This document shows positions 8,432-16,843 of a DNA stretch of 64,000 bases, piece after piece; position 1 is the first letter of the stretch, and every line of letters starts with the position of its first letter. The stretch lies in contig CP054179.1 in assembly GCA_015709615.1 (NCBI GenBank), forward strand, positions 1,550,001 to 1,614,000. The letters are read 5' to 3'. The stretch comes from Gammaproteobacteria bacterium (GTDB lineage Bacteria > Pseudomonadota > Gammaproteobacteria > Burkholderiales > Nitrosomonadaceae). Under the pieces are notes generated by a model that was not told where the DNA came from, ran no database searches, and worked only from the letters and a program-made list of their open reading frames with translations. Both the position numbers and the translations under genes were made by a program.

Positions 8432-8802
8432 GCCGCGTATTGGTGGATACTTCCGTCTGGATAGACCACCTTCGCGGGAATGACGATCTTCTGGTTGCTT
8501 TGCTTAACAATCACCGGGTACTGATGCATTCGATGATCAGGGGTGAACTGGCTTGCGGTCATTTGCATCATCGGTTGCAAATCCTGACTTTATTGCAGCA
8601 TTTGCCCCGTGTTTCCGAGGCCACCCACGATGAAGCAATGACGTTCATGGACAATAAGCAGCTAATGGGCCGCGGTATCGGATTTGTCGACGTGCATCTT
8701 CTGGCTGCTACTGTGCTTACACCGGGCGCACGCATTTGGACACGGGATAACCGCTTATCAGCCGTAGCGCAAAGCTTGGGGATTGCCTGGCAATCCGGTT
8801 GA
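8428..8802 (+). CDS. vapC: VapC toxin, PIN-domain ribonuclease
   Basis: A 124-residue PIN-domain RNase. The acidic metal-binding residues are seen in LVDTSVWIDHL (first D), RGELACG (E), GFVDVHLLAA (D) and IWTRDNRLSAVA (D). VapC toxins cleave tRNA or rRNA when the labile VapB is lost. The gene overlaps vapB by 4 bases. The pair lies between identical 41-bp repeats and diverges from cas3, so the module is a likely late arrival between cas3 and the HIRAN gene. Confidence 0.93.
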   Translation: MSRVLVDTSVWIDHLRGNDDLLVALLNNHRVLMHSMIRGELACGHLHHRLQILTLLQHLPRVSEATHDEAMTFMDNKQLMGRGIGFVDVHLLAATVLTPGARIWTRDNRLSAVAQSLGIAWQSG

Positions 8803-8821
8803 TTCGAAGAAAAAAGCATTA

Positions 8822-9218
8822 TTACACCCGCCATCTCACCTCCACCTCAATCCGTTCCCACGGATTATTGCTTTTTTTCAACCCTACGATCAAAGCCGAT
8901 AATTGTTCACCGCGATCCAGCAGTTGCGAGACGGCGGCGTTGTCTTTTGCGGGGATGTAGCCGAGTTTCTCACCTTGCCAGTCGATGCGCACCGCGCGTT
9001 GGTCGAAGCGGTTGCCGGGTTCGCGAATCAGCGTGAGCGGTTGGCCGGTGGCGAGTTGCGGCCAGAGGGTTGCGCCGTGGTGGTACTGAAATCCCGCCAC
9101 TGGCGAGATTTGCAAGGTTTTCCATTGGCTTGATTCCGGTTTGGATTGCAGCATCGCAGGAAAGGCAAATCCGCCGATTAGAGCGGTGAATGATTGCAGG
9201 AATACGCGCCGGGACATG
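8822..9218 (-). CDS. HIRAN-domain protein with Tat signal peptide
   Basis: A 131-residue protein with an N-terminal twin-arginine signal (MSRRVFLQSFTALIGGFAF) followed by a HIRAN domain (FQYHHGATLWPQLATGQPL, REPGNRFDQRAVRIDW, KLGYIPAKDNAAVSQLL). HIRAN domains usually bind DNA 3' ends within repair helicases. Here the domain stands alone and appears to be exported folded, so its ligand is unknown. The ATG at 9218 has a GGAGAAA ribosome site. The 3' end is duplicated as a 41-bp repeat at the cas3 start, which suggests that this gene once sat directly upstream of cas3. Confidence 0.82.
8831..8871. repeat. 41-bp direct repeat, copy 2 (HIRAN 3' end)
   Basis: This copy is identical to 8104-8144 and encodes the last residues before the RV end of the HIRAN protein. 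It is probably the parent copy because it is in frame with a complete gene. Confidence 0.97.
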
Positions 9219-9262
9219 GTGTTTCTCCATTGAAAATGACACCTTTGCATTATCCAAAGCAG

Positions 9263-9283
9263 CAGGCTCAAAACCTGAGCCTG
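9263..9283. other. Inverted repeat (8-bp stem, 5-base loop)
   Basis: CAGGCTCA and TGAGCCTG pair perfectly around AAACC, about 45 bases upstream of the HIRAN start. No T-run follows on either strand, so an operator or a decayed terminator is as likely as an active terminator. In the 220 bases from 9284 to 9504 I recognise no gene. Confidence 0.4.
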
Positions 9284-9504
9284 TGAATTCTACTTTTCAG
9301 CTTTTTTAATCCCGGTCATTTACACAAACTTTGCATTTCAAAATTGCACAGCAGTTTACTCAACCATTCTGGGTTTTAACGGCTTGCAGCGCTATTTCGC
9401 CGTTCAGCGCGGGCAGTTTTTCATGCATTTATATGGTAATGCGCGGATATCAGCTCGATGATTTTTACCGCTGCGACAAGAGCAAGGGACATTTCGTGCA
9501 AGTT

Positions 9505-9670
9505 TCACTCTCTCTGCTTAGGTAAATAATTCTCCTGCGCTTGCTGTAAGTTTTGCAGAATATTCTGGCGTAATGCTTCCGGCGCGATGACTTCGACTGC
9601 CGCGCCATGCTTGAGGATGTCCATCACCAGTTCGGTTTCGTTGGCGTAAGGGATGCGCAATTCAGAAATT
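9505..9670 (-). pseudogene. C-terminal remnant of a WYL-domain transcriptional regulator
   Basis: The reverse strand reads about 54 codons (RIPYANETELVMDILKHGA, VEVIAPEALRQNIL) to a stop at 9505. This is the characteristic C-terminal end of WYL-domain regulators (ligand-binding regulators, several of which control cas genes). Everything upstream of about 9670 is missing and is replaced by an IS481-type terminus. It lies beyond the HIRAN gene, upstream of cas3, where such regulators are often found next to type I-C loci. The cas operon has therefore probably lost a dedicated regulator. Confidence 0.75.
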
Positions 9671-9697
9671 GTAAGAAATCTCGGGGGTTGTTTACAG
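9670..9697. mobile_element. Solitary IS481-type terminal repeat
   Basis: TGTAAGAAATCTCGGGGGTT and the following GTTTACAG match the terminal repeat of the intact IS481-family element at 34765 with about one mismatch. A few further bases (TATTCTCAGGAGAA) resemble the other end. No transposase follows, so this is a decayed end left after deletion. It marks the break in the WYL gene. Confidence 0.7.
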
Positions 9698-9784
9698 TAT
9701 TCTCAGGAGAACGTTGCAGGTAAACAGAGAGTGCCTTAGATTTTGTGTAAATGGCGGTTAATATTGCAGAAACATCCTTTCTAT

Positions 9785-9816
9785 AAAAAACTCGGCCGCG
9801 CGCGGCCGAGTTTTTT
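9785..9816. terminator. Rho-independent terminator, bidirectional
   Basis: A perfect 32-bp palindrome: a run of A, a GC-rich stem (CTCGGCCGCG/CGCGGCCGAG) and a run of T. It directly follows, and slightly overlaps, the stop codon of the PEP-CTERM gene on the reverse strand and gives a T-run in both directions. Confidence 0.92.
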
Positions 9817-10549
9817 ATGCAGCTTGTTTTTTGTTTCGCATACAAAATCCCAATAAACCCAATCCAGCCAGCAACATGGCGTAAGTTTCCGGTTCTGGGA
9901 CTGCGCTGACAAACGAAATGTCGACACCGATCCCATCTAATGAACCAAAGGATTGTCCGCCGCTTTTTGAGAAAGCGAATACCAATGCATCCCCGGCGAT
10001 CACGGCCAAATTATTGCCGCTCAAATGCCACGGGGTTGATCTATCGCCATAAGATGAGTTTGAAATCGTGGCTGATCCAAGAGATGAGCCACCCAATGAA
10101 ACAGAAACATCATTTGATCGGCTGACTACGGAATGCGAGTACCAAATATCGCTGGTGAAATCGATGTTTCCAGCTGTTGGCGCGGTCCATACAATAAATA
10201 ACGGATCCCCGCTGTTTGGACTATGAACGATGACATCTCCCGCAAGGAAGTCGGCATTGGTTTCCCCAGCACTGCTGCCATTAACAGCAGCTTTTATAAC
10301 ATCCGGTGTGTTTGTCCACAAATCAGGGCCCGAGCCAAAATATCCAGAAGTTGCGGCGGGATAAAGCGGATTGCCATTATTTAATGGAATTTGCGATGTT
10401 AGTAAAGTGGCTCCTTGTAAAAACGACCACGCGCCATTTGGATTGCTGATGTTGCTGAAATCATTCGACAGATTGTAACTTGTAGCTGCAGAAGCAAACA
10501 TAGGAGCTGCAAGCGATGCGCCAATCAGGTATTTATAAATTTTTTTCAT
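9815..10549 (-). CDS. PEP-CTERM sorting-signal protein
   Basis: A 244-residue exported protein. An N-terminal signal peptide (MKKIYKYLIGASLAAPMFASA) is followed by a beta-rich region with many S, G, N and D residues, and by the C-terminal sorting signal VPEPETYAMLLAGLGLLGF plus a basic end. PEP-CTERM proteins are handled by the exosortase system and exported to the envelope or extracellular matrix, typically in exopolysaccharide-making Gram-negative bacteria. ATG 10549 has a GGAGG ribosome site; an upstream in-frame start at 10600 lacks one. The specific function is unknown. No exosortase gene is in the window. Confidence 0.9.
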   Translation of the reverse strand: MKKIYKYLIGASLAAPMFASAATSYNLSNDFSNISNPNGAWSFLQGATLLTSQIPLNNGNPLYPAATSGYFGSGPDLWTNTPDVIKAAVNGSSAGETNADFLAGDVIVHSPNSGDPLFIVWTAPTAGNIDFTSDIWYSHSVVSRSNDVSVSLGGSSLGSATISNSSYGDRSTPWHLSGNNLAVIAGDALVFAFSKSGGQSFGSLDGIGVDISFVSAVPEPETYAMLLAGLGLLGFCMRNKKQAA

Positions 10550-10874
10550 TTCTGCCTCCAACTGTGATTTAAGCCCAAGAGAGATTTGGAAAATTTGCAC
10601 TAAAACAAAGTGACCATTTTCGCCGAATCATCTTATTTCAAATAGGTTTTTGCTGCAATTCCCCATTTGTTCTTTTATCCAGTACACTTATCCTATTTTG
10701 GGGAGTGTTAAAAACATAAGGTGATTGGGGGTGTGCAGCAGCTACAAACATTGATATGAAATTTCCCTTTAGCGTATCATAAGGCCCGCAGAAATATCAG
10801 GTGCCTGGCAAAATTCAAACCCCTGATTCGTACTGTTTATCCACTGGCTTTTTATCCGGTTGCCGTCCAACAAT
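10550..10874. other. Intergenic region, 325 bp, no gene recognised
   Basis: An AT-rich divergent region between the PEP-CTERM gene (leftward) and the small exported protein gene (rightward). It should hold promoters for both, but I see no confident -35/-10 pair, no RNA gene and no repeat. Confidence 0.5.
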
Positions 10875-11246
10875 ATGATGAAAAAAACACAGGTGACGCT
10901 TTGGCTACTGACCATGACATTGTGTCTGCTGACACAGCCTGTTTTCAGTCAGCAAACACGGAAATTTCCTACCGGCAGCCGGTTGGGTCATTTGACCGCC
11001 GTTTCCTTCCCGCTCTTCACCATCGATGGACAGCAAATCCAGATGGGCGCGGGCGGCCAAATCCGGGGGGTTGATAATTTGATCATATTGCCGAATGCGG
11101 CGAACTATACCGGCCTGATCCGTTACCAATTGGATGTCACCGGCAATCTGCACCGGGTCTGGATTCTGACACCGGATGAAGTGAAGGAAGCGGAAAGTGA
11201 AGGGCAGCAGATACCGAAACCGCCAAAACGTTTTTTCTTTTTTTAA
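10875..11246 (+). CDS. Small exported protein of unknown function upstream of miaB
   Basis: About 123 residues with a signal peptide (MMKKTQVTLWLLTMTLCLL then TQPVFSQQ). The mature part contains LGHLTAVSFPLFTIDGQQIQ and MGAGGQIRGVDNLIILP and ends PKPPKRFFFF, a run of four phenylalanines at the C-terminus. I do not recognise the family. ATG 10875 is preferred over TTG 10860 because it sits directly before the signal peptide. The gene ends 18 bases before miaB, so they may be cotranscribed. Confidence 0.65.
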   Translation: MMKKTQVTLWLLTMTLCLLTQPVFSQQTRKFPTGSRLGHLTAVSFPLFTIDGQQIQMGAGGQIRGVDNLIILPNAANYTGLIRYQLDVTGNLHRVWILTPDEVKEAESEGQQIPKPPKRFFFF

Positions 11247-11264
11247 CAGAGCGCTAAACAATTC

Positions 11265-12593
11265 GTGAGTAACAAGCTTTATATCAAAACCTTCGGCTGC
11301 CAAATGAACGAGTACGACTCGGAAAAAATGGCCGATGTCCTACATGCCGCATACGGCATGGAATCCACCGACGATCCGGCGCAAGCCGACATCATTCTGT
11401 TCAACACCTGTTCGGTGCGTGAAAAAGCACAGGAAAAAGTGTTTCACGATCTCGGGCGCGTACGGCATCTGAAGGAAAGCAATCCCAATTTATTGATCGG
11501 CGTCGGCGGTTGCGTCGCCAGCCAGGAAGGCAAGGCGATCGTCAGCCGTGCGCCGTTTGTCGATGTCGTGTTCGGGCCGCAGACGCTGCACCGTTTGCCG
11601 CAATTGATCGAAACGCGCAAGGCGACCGGCCGCTCGCAAGTAGATATCACCTTCCCCGAAATCGAAAAATTCGATCATCTGCCGCCCGCCCGCACCGAGG
11701 GTGTCACGGCGTTCGTTTCGATCATGGAAGGTTGCAGCAAGTATTGCAGTTACTGCGTGGTGCCGTACACGCGCGGCGAGGAAGTGTCGCGCCCGCTGGG
11801 CGATGTGCTGACGGAGATCGCCATTCTTGCAGATCAGGGCGTGAAGGAAATCAACTTGCTCGGGCAAAACGTCAACGCTTTTCTGGGGGTCATGGACGAC
11901 GGTGGAATCGCCGATTTCGCCATGCTGCTGGAATATTTGCACGAAATTCCCGGCATCGAGCGCATCCGTTACACCACGTCGCACCCGAAGGAATTCACCG
12001 CGCGTCTGATTCAGGCTTACAGCCTGTTGCCGAAACTGGTCAATCACCTGCACCTGCCGGTACAGTCCGGTTCCGACCGCATTCTGGCGGCGATGAAGCG
12101 CGGTTACAGCGTGCTGGAATACAAATCGATCATCCGCAGATTGCGCGCGATCCGCCCCGATATTTCACTGTCTTCCGACTTCATCGTCGGCTTTCCCGGT
12201 GAAACCGAAGCCGATTTCGAAGCGACGATGCAGCTGATCGAAGAAATGAATTTCGACGAATCGTACAGCTTCGTCTACAGCCCGCGCCCCGGCACTCCCG
12301 CTGCCGATCTGCCCGACGACACGCCGCAGGAGCTAAAACTGGAAAGATTGCAACGTTTGCAGGCGCGAATTAACCAGCAAGCGCGGAAAATCAGCCAGAA
12401 CATGGTCGGGTCGATCCAACGCGTGTTGCTCGAAGGCGTATCGAAAAAAAATACCACGGAATACTTCGGACGCACCGACAACAACCGGGTCGTCAATCTG
12501 GCCTGCGATCCCGCGCTGATCGGTCATTTCATCAACGTACGCATCACCGAAGCGCGGTCGCATACATTGCGCGGTGAAGTCGTGCCGGAATAA
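11265..12593 (+). CDS. miaB: tRNA-2-methylthio-N6-dimethylallyladenosine synthase MiaB
   Basis: MiaB is a radical-SAM enzyme that adds a methylthio group to i6A37 in tRNAs reading U-starting codons. The 442-residue protein has the N-terminal cluster-binding cysteines (TFGCQMNEYDSEK, FNTCSVREKA, GVGGCVASQEG), the radical-SAM motif CSKYCSYCVVPYTRG, HLHLPVQSGSDRIL and a C-terminal TRAM domain. The start is GTG at 11265. It heads the conserved miaB-phoH-ybeY-corC run. Confidence 0.97.
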   Translation: MSNKLYIKTFGCQMNEYDSEKMADVLHAAYGMESTDDPAQADIILFNTCSVREKAQEKVFHDLGRVRHLKESNPNLLIGVGGCVASQEGKAIVSRAPFVDVVFGPQTLHRLPQLIETRKATGRSQVDITFPEIEKFDHLPPARTEGVTAFVSIMEGCSKYCSYCVVPYTRGEEVSRPLGDVLTEIAILADQGVKEINLLGQNVNAFLGVMDDGGIADFAMLLEYLHEIPGIERIRYTTSHPKEFTARLIQAYSLLPKLVNHLHLPVQSGSDRILAAMKRGYSVLEYKSIIRRLRAIRPDISLSSDFIVGFPGETEADFEATMQLIEEMNFDESYSFVYSPRPGTPAADLPDDTPQELKLERLQRLQARINQQARKISQNMVGSIQRVLLEGVSKKNTTEYFGRTDNNRVVNLACDPALIGHFINVRITEARSHTLRGEVVPE

Positions 12594-12677
12594 AAAACCT
12601 GCCGTCAACCGGACTTACACTTGCAAAGTATCGCGCCCGCTGAGAGAATCGCTTTATCGTAACCGCAGCATCCGACA

Positions 12678-13676
12678 TTGAAACCGACACCCCTGGAAAT
12701 TTCCTTCACACCAGCCGACAACCAGCGTCTCGCCAATTTATGCGGCGCGCTGGACGAAAACCTGAAGCAGGTTGAAACCGCGCTGGACGTCACCATCTCC
12801 CGGCGCGGCGAACATTTCAGCGTTTCGGGCAAATCCGGACAAATTGAATTGGCGGCGCAAGCGCTGCGTAATTTTTATGACCAGTCGCAACATCATTTGA
12901 GCCTGGAGCAAATCCAGCTCGGCTTGATTGAAGTTCAGAATCCGCGCAATGCGCCGGATAGCGTGAGCAAACAAGATGACGGCGCTACCGCCGGGCAACC
13001 TGCCGCGCCTACATTGCTGACGCGGCGCAGCAATCTCTATGGCCGCACGCCGCGTCAGGTGCAGTACTTGCAGCAAATCCAGGCGCACGACATCACCTTC
13101 GCCATCGGCCCGGCGGGAACCGGCAAAACCTATCTGGCGGTCGCCAGCGCCGTCGATGCGCTGGAACGCGGTTTGGTTTCGCGCTTGATTCTGGTGCGTC
13201 CGGCGGTGGAAGCGGGTGAACGCCTCGGTTTTCTGCCCGGCGATATGACGCAGAAAGTCGACCCTTATTTACGCCCGCTCTACGATGCGTTGTATGATTT
13301 AATGGGTTTTGACAAAACCGCCAAGCAATTCGAGCGCAACACGATCGAAATCGCGCCGCTGGCTTTCATGCGCGGACGCACGCTGAACCAATCGTTCATC
13401 ATTCTGGACGAAGCGCAAAACACCACGCCGGAGCAAATGAAAATGTTCCTGACGCGCATCGGCCTGGGCTCCAAAGCGGTGATTACCGGCGACGTGACGC
13501 AGATCGACTTGCCCAAGCATCAAAAAAGCGGACTGGTGGAAGCGCAGCAAGTGCTCAAGGACATCCGCGGCATCGCCTTCACCCGTTTTCTGTCCGGCGA
13601 CGTAGTACGGCATCCGTTGGTGCAGCGCATTGTCGACGCCTATGAGAAACACGACAAGCAGAAGCAGGAACCCTGA
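12678..13676 (+). CDS. ybeZ: PhoH-like ATPase (YbeZ)
   Basis: A PhoH-family P-loop ATPase of 332 residues. An N-terminal RNA-binding-like domain precedes the Walker A motif GPAGTGKTYLA (about residues 143-153) and the Walker B segment SFIILDEAQNTTPEQMKMFL. The protein is a partner of YbeY in ribosome and RNA metabolism. The start is TTG at 12678. The gene lies 6 bases before ybeY, as in most proteobacteria. Confidence 0.95.
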   Translation: MKPTPLEISFTPADNQRLANLCGALDENLKQVETALDVTISRRGEHFSVSGKSGQIELAAQALRNFYDQSQHHLSLEQIQLGLIEVQNPRNAPDSVSKQDDGATAGQPAAPTLLTRRSNLYGRTPRQVQYLQQIQAHDITFAIGPAGTGKTYLAVASAVDALERGLVSRLILVRPAVEAGERLGFLPGDMTQKVDPYLRPLYDALYDLMGFDKTAKQFERNTIEIAPLAFMRGRTLNQSFIILDEAQNTTPEQMKMFLTRIGLGSKAVITGDVTQIDLPKHQKSGLVEAQQVLKDIRGIAFTRFLSGDVVRHPLVQRIVDAYEKHDKQKQEP

Positions 13677-13682
13677 CCGGCT

Positions 13683-14132
13683 TTGCGTACGGAAAAATCT
13701 TTCAAACTGGCGGTGCAATACGCCACAGACAATGCCGAAGCACCCACCCGGCCGCAATTCCGCCGCTGGGTCAAAGCCGCGCTGATGCAACCGGCGGAAA
13801 TCGTGTTACGGCTGGTGGACGAAACCGAAGGACGAGAACTGAACAAGCAATTCCGCGGCAAGGATTACGCGACCAATGTACTGACGTTCGTTTACGACGA
13901 CACGCAACCGCTGACCGGCGACATCGTGCTGTGCGCGCCGGTGGTCGGAGCGGAAGCGCAACAACAGCACAAAGACCTGCTGGCGCACTATGCGCATCTG
14001 ACGGTGCACGGCGTGCTGCACTTGCAAGGCTACGATCATTTGGAAGACGCCGAAGCGGCTGAGATGGAGCAACTGGAAACGCAGATACTGGCCAAGCTCG
14101 GTTACCCGGATCCCTATGCGGAACGGCTTTAA
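13683..14132 (+). CDS. ybeY: Endoribonuclease YbeY (16S rRNA maturation)
   Basis: A single-strand-specific, zinc-dependent RNase needed for 16S rRNA 3'-end maturation and ribosome quality control. The 149-residue protein has the family signature HLTVHGVLHLQGYDH with its three zinc-binding histidines near residues 113-123. It also has the FRGKDYATNVLTF segment. The start is TTG at 13683, six bases after phoH, implying one transcript. Confidence 0.96.
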   Translation: MRTEKSFKLAVQYATDNAEAPTRPQFRRWVKAALMQPAEIVLRLVDETEGRELNKQFRGKDYATNVLTFVYDDTQPLTGDIVLCAPVVGAEAQQQHKDLLAHYAHLTVHGVLHLQGYDHLEDAEAAEMEQLETQILAKLGYPDPYAERL

Positions 14133-14178
14133 CAATCAACATTTCATGACAAAATTTTCATACTAAATCCAATGCACT

Positions 14179-15027
14179 ATGGACGACCCCTCACCTAAAA
14201 GCGGCTGGTTGGATCGGCTTGGCACCATGCTGATCCGCAAACCGGAAGACCGCGAACAACTGATTACCCTGTTACATTCCGCTTTTGAGCGCAACCTGCT
14301 CGACTCGGATGCGCTCAGCATGATCGAAGGCGTCATGCAGGTTTCCGAAATGCACGCCCGTGACATCATGGTGCCGCGCTCGCAAATGGATGTCGTCGAC
14401 ATCAGCAAGAAACCCGAGCAATTCATTCCGTTTGTCATCGAAGCCGCGCACTCCCGCTTTCCCGTCATCGAAGGTTCCGAGGACGAGATTATCGGCATTC
14501 TGCTGGCGAAAGACTTGCTGCGCTATTATGCCACCCCGGACGAATTCAACATCCGCGACATGCTGCGCCCGGCGGTATTCATCCCGGAATCCAAACGGCT
14601 CAATGTGTTGCTCAAGGACTTCCGCAGCAACCGCAATCACATGGCCATTGTCGTCAATGAATACGGCGGCGTGGCCGGGCTGGTGACGATTGAGGATGTG
14701 CTGGAACAAATCGTCGGCGATATCGAAGACGAATACGATTTCGACGAAGAGGAAGACAATATCGTCATGGAAGCGGACGGACGCTACCGCGTCAAAGCGA
14801 TTACCGAGATCGACAACTTCAACGAAGTGCTCGGCGCGAACTACAGCAATGAAGACTGCGACACCATCGGCGGCTTGGTATTGAGCAAATTCGGCCGTCT
14901 GCCGGTGCGCAACGAAGCGGTGGTCATCGGCCAATTCAAATTCACCGTGCAGCGCGCCGACAGCCGCCGCTTGCACGTGCTCAAGGTGGAAAAGCTTGCC
15001 GCGGCAGAAGAAATTCCCTCAGAATGA
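14179..15027 (+). CDS. corC: CorC/HlyC-type CBS-domain protein (magnesium/cobalt homeostasis)
   Basis: A 282-residue cytosolic protein with two CBS domains (MQVSEMHARDIMVPRSQMDV and MLRPAVFIPESKRLNVLL) and a C-terminal transporter-associated domain (YRVKAITEIDNFNEVLG). CorC-type proteins influence divalent metal efflux, presumably by sensing nucleotides through the CBS pair. No membrane segment is seen. Gene order after ybeY is conserved. Confidence 0.93.
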   Translation: MDDPSPKSGWLDRLGTMLIRKPEDREQLITLLHSAFERNLLDSDALSMIEGVMQVSEMHARDIMVPRSQMDVVDISKKPEQFIPFVIEAAHSRFPVIEGSEDEIIGILLAKDLLRYYATPDEFNIRDMLRPAVFIPESKRLNVLLKDFRSNRNHMAIVVNEYGGVAGLVTIEDVLEQIVGDIEDEYDFDEEEDNIVMEADGRYRVKAITEIDNFNEVLGANYSNEDCDTIGGLVLSKFGRLPVRNEAVVIGQFKFTVQRADSRRLHVLKVEKLAAAEEIPSE

Positions 15028-15055
15028 TGGATATTGATCACGTTCCCGCTTTCGC

Positions 15056-16843
15056 ATGTCCAAAATCACCATCCGTTCGTATGATGCGCATACCTTCCAG
15101 ACACTCAGCAACAGCGGGCTACCGCCGGTACTGGCGCGCATTTACGCGGCGCGCGGCATAGAAAATTCCGCTCAGCTCGAAACCGAACTGACGCACCTGA
15201 TTCCGTTCGGACAGCTGAAAAATATCACCGCAACGGCAGCCTTGCTGGCGGATGCCATCGCGGCAAAGAAACGCCTGCTGATCATTGCCGATTACGATTC
15301 CGACGGTGCCACCGCTTGCGCCACCGGCATACGCATTTTGCGCAAATTTGGCGCCAGCGTCGATTATCTGGTGCCGAACCGGTTCGAATACGGCTACGGC
15401 CTGACGCCGGAAATCGTGCGATTGGCGCACGAAACCAAACAGCCGGACATCCTGATCACGGTCGACAACGGCATCGCCAGCGTCGACGGCGTCGCAGAAG
15501 CCAACCGGCTCGGCATGCCGGTGGTGATTACCGATCATCACTTGCCGGGCGACCAATTGCCGGCGGCGCTGACGATCGTCAATCCCAATCAACCCGGCTG
15601 CCCGTTTCCCAGCAAGAATATCGCCGGCGTGGGCGTCATTTTCTACCTGATGCTGGCGCTGCGCGCGGAGTTGCGCCAACGCGGCGCGTTCACCGCCGAT
15701 CTGCCGGAACCAAATCTGGCGGCTTTTCTCGATCTGGTCGCACTCGGCACCGTCGCCGATGTCGTCAAGCTCGACAGCAACAACCGCATTCTGGTGCAGC
15801 AGGGTTTGCAGCGCATCCGCAAAGGCAAGGCGTGCGCCGGTATCAATGCGCTGATGCAGGTATCGCGCCGCGATGTCCGGCAGATTTCCACGTACGAGCT
15901 GGGCTTCATGCTGGGGCCGCGCCTCAACGCCGCCGGGCGGCTGGACGATATGTCGCTCGGCATCGAATGCCTGATTACCGACGACGAGGCGTATGCGGCA
16001 GACATTGCCAAACAGTTGGACGAATTGAACCGGCAACGGCGCGAAATCGAATCCAATATGCAGGAAAGCGCTCTCGCCAAGCTTGAGAATACGCTCAAAA
16101 CATGTCAGCCGGACATCTCAAACACCCACAGCATTTGCCTGTTCGATGCCGACTGGCACCAGGGCGTGATCGGCATCCTGGCGTCGCGTATCAAGGACAA
16201 ATATCACCGTCCGGTGATCATTTTCGCTCCCGGCAACGGCGGGGAAATCAAAGGCTCGGGACGGTCGATCAACGGCTTTCACTTGCGCGATGCATTGGAC
16301 CTGGTGTCCAAACAACATCCCGAGTTGATCCGCAAGTTCGGCGGCCATGCCGCCGCAGCCGGGTTGACCATTCACGGCGATGCTTTTGAAGCATTCCGCG
16401 CGGCGTTCGAGCAAGTTGCGCAAACGCTGCTGACACCCGTCGATTTGACGCGCGTGATCGAAACCGATGGCGATCTGGAGCTTGGCGACATCAAACTGGA
16501 GCTGGCGGAAACGCTCGAGCGCCAAGTGTGGGGGCAAGGTTTCCCGCAGCCGTCCTTCACGGCGCGGTTTTATGTCGAAAGCCAGCGCATCGTCGGGGAA
16601 AAACATCTGAAGTTGAAACTGAGAAAACTGCACGCCGCGAGCGCCGCTGACGCAGCGCAAGCCGTGCGCAAATCGGCTGAAACCTACGACGGCATCCTGT
16701 TTTTCCACAACGATCCGCTGCCGGATGTCATCGACGCGGTTTATCGCTTACAGACCAATGAATATAATGGCAAATCTTCCTTACAATTCCTGCTGGAACA
16801 TTGCTTTCATGCAGATAACCCGGTGACCGGCGATGCACACTGA
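15056..16843 (+). CDS. recJ: Single-stranded-DNA exonuclease RecJ
   Basis: RecJ is the 5'-3' ssDNA exonuclease of RecFOR recombination, base-excision and mismatch repair. The 595-residue protein has the DHH-superfamily motifs LIIADYDSDGATACATG (near residue 80), TVDNGIAS, VVITDHHLPG (near 160) and VALGTVADVV, plus the DHHA1 motif GSGRSINGFHLRDAL with KFGGHAAAAG. The length is normal. The 3' end overlaps the next gene by 11 bases. Confidence 0.97.
   Translation: MSKITIRSYDAHTFQTLSNSGLPPVLARIYAARGIENSAQLETELTHLIPFGQLKNITATAALLADAIAAKKRLLIIADYDSDGATACATGIRILRKFGASVDYLVPNRFEYGYGLTPEIVRLAHETKQPDILITVDNGIASVDGVAEANRLGMPVVITDHHLPGDQLPAALTIVNPNQPGCPFPSKNIAGVGVIFYLMLALRAELRQRGAFTADLPEPNLAAFLDLVALGTVADVVKLDSNNRILVQQGLQRIRKGKACAGINALMQVSRRDVRQISTYELGFMLGPRLNAAGRLDDMSLGIECLITDDEAYAADIAKQLDELNRQRREIESNMQESALAKLENTLKTCQPDISNTHSICLFDADWHQGVIGILASRIKDKYHRPVIIFAPGNGGEIKGSGRSINGFHLRDALDLVSKQHPELIRKFGGHAAAAGLTIHGDAFEAFRAAFEQVAQTLLTPVDLTRVIETDGDLELGDIKLELAETLERQVWGQGFPQPSFTARFYVESQRIVGEKHLKLKLRKLHAASAADAAQAVRKSAETYDGILFFHNDPLPDVIDAVYRLQTNEYNGKSSLQFLLEHCFHADNPVTGDAH

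Noticed and set aside
8095..8580. Reverse-strand open frame sharing the HIRAN C-terminus
   Set aside because: It runs antisense through vapBC and only its end, inside the 41-bp repeat, matches HIRAN; it is a by-product of the duplication.
8104..8871. Phage or integrative element att sites
   Set aside because: The repeat looks like att sites but there is no integrase, tRNA target or phage gene between or near the copies.
9624..9845. 73-codon reverse-strand frame near the IS481 end
   Set aside because: It spans the IS terminal repeat and the PEP-CTERM terminator in a frame different from the WYL remnant; no protein signal is seen.
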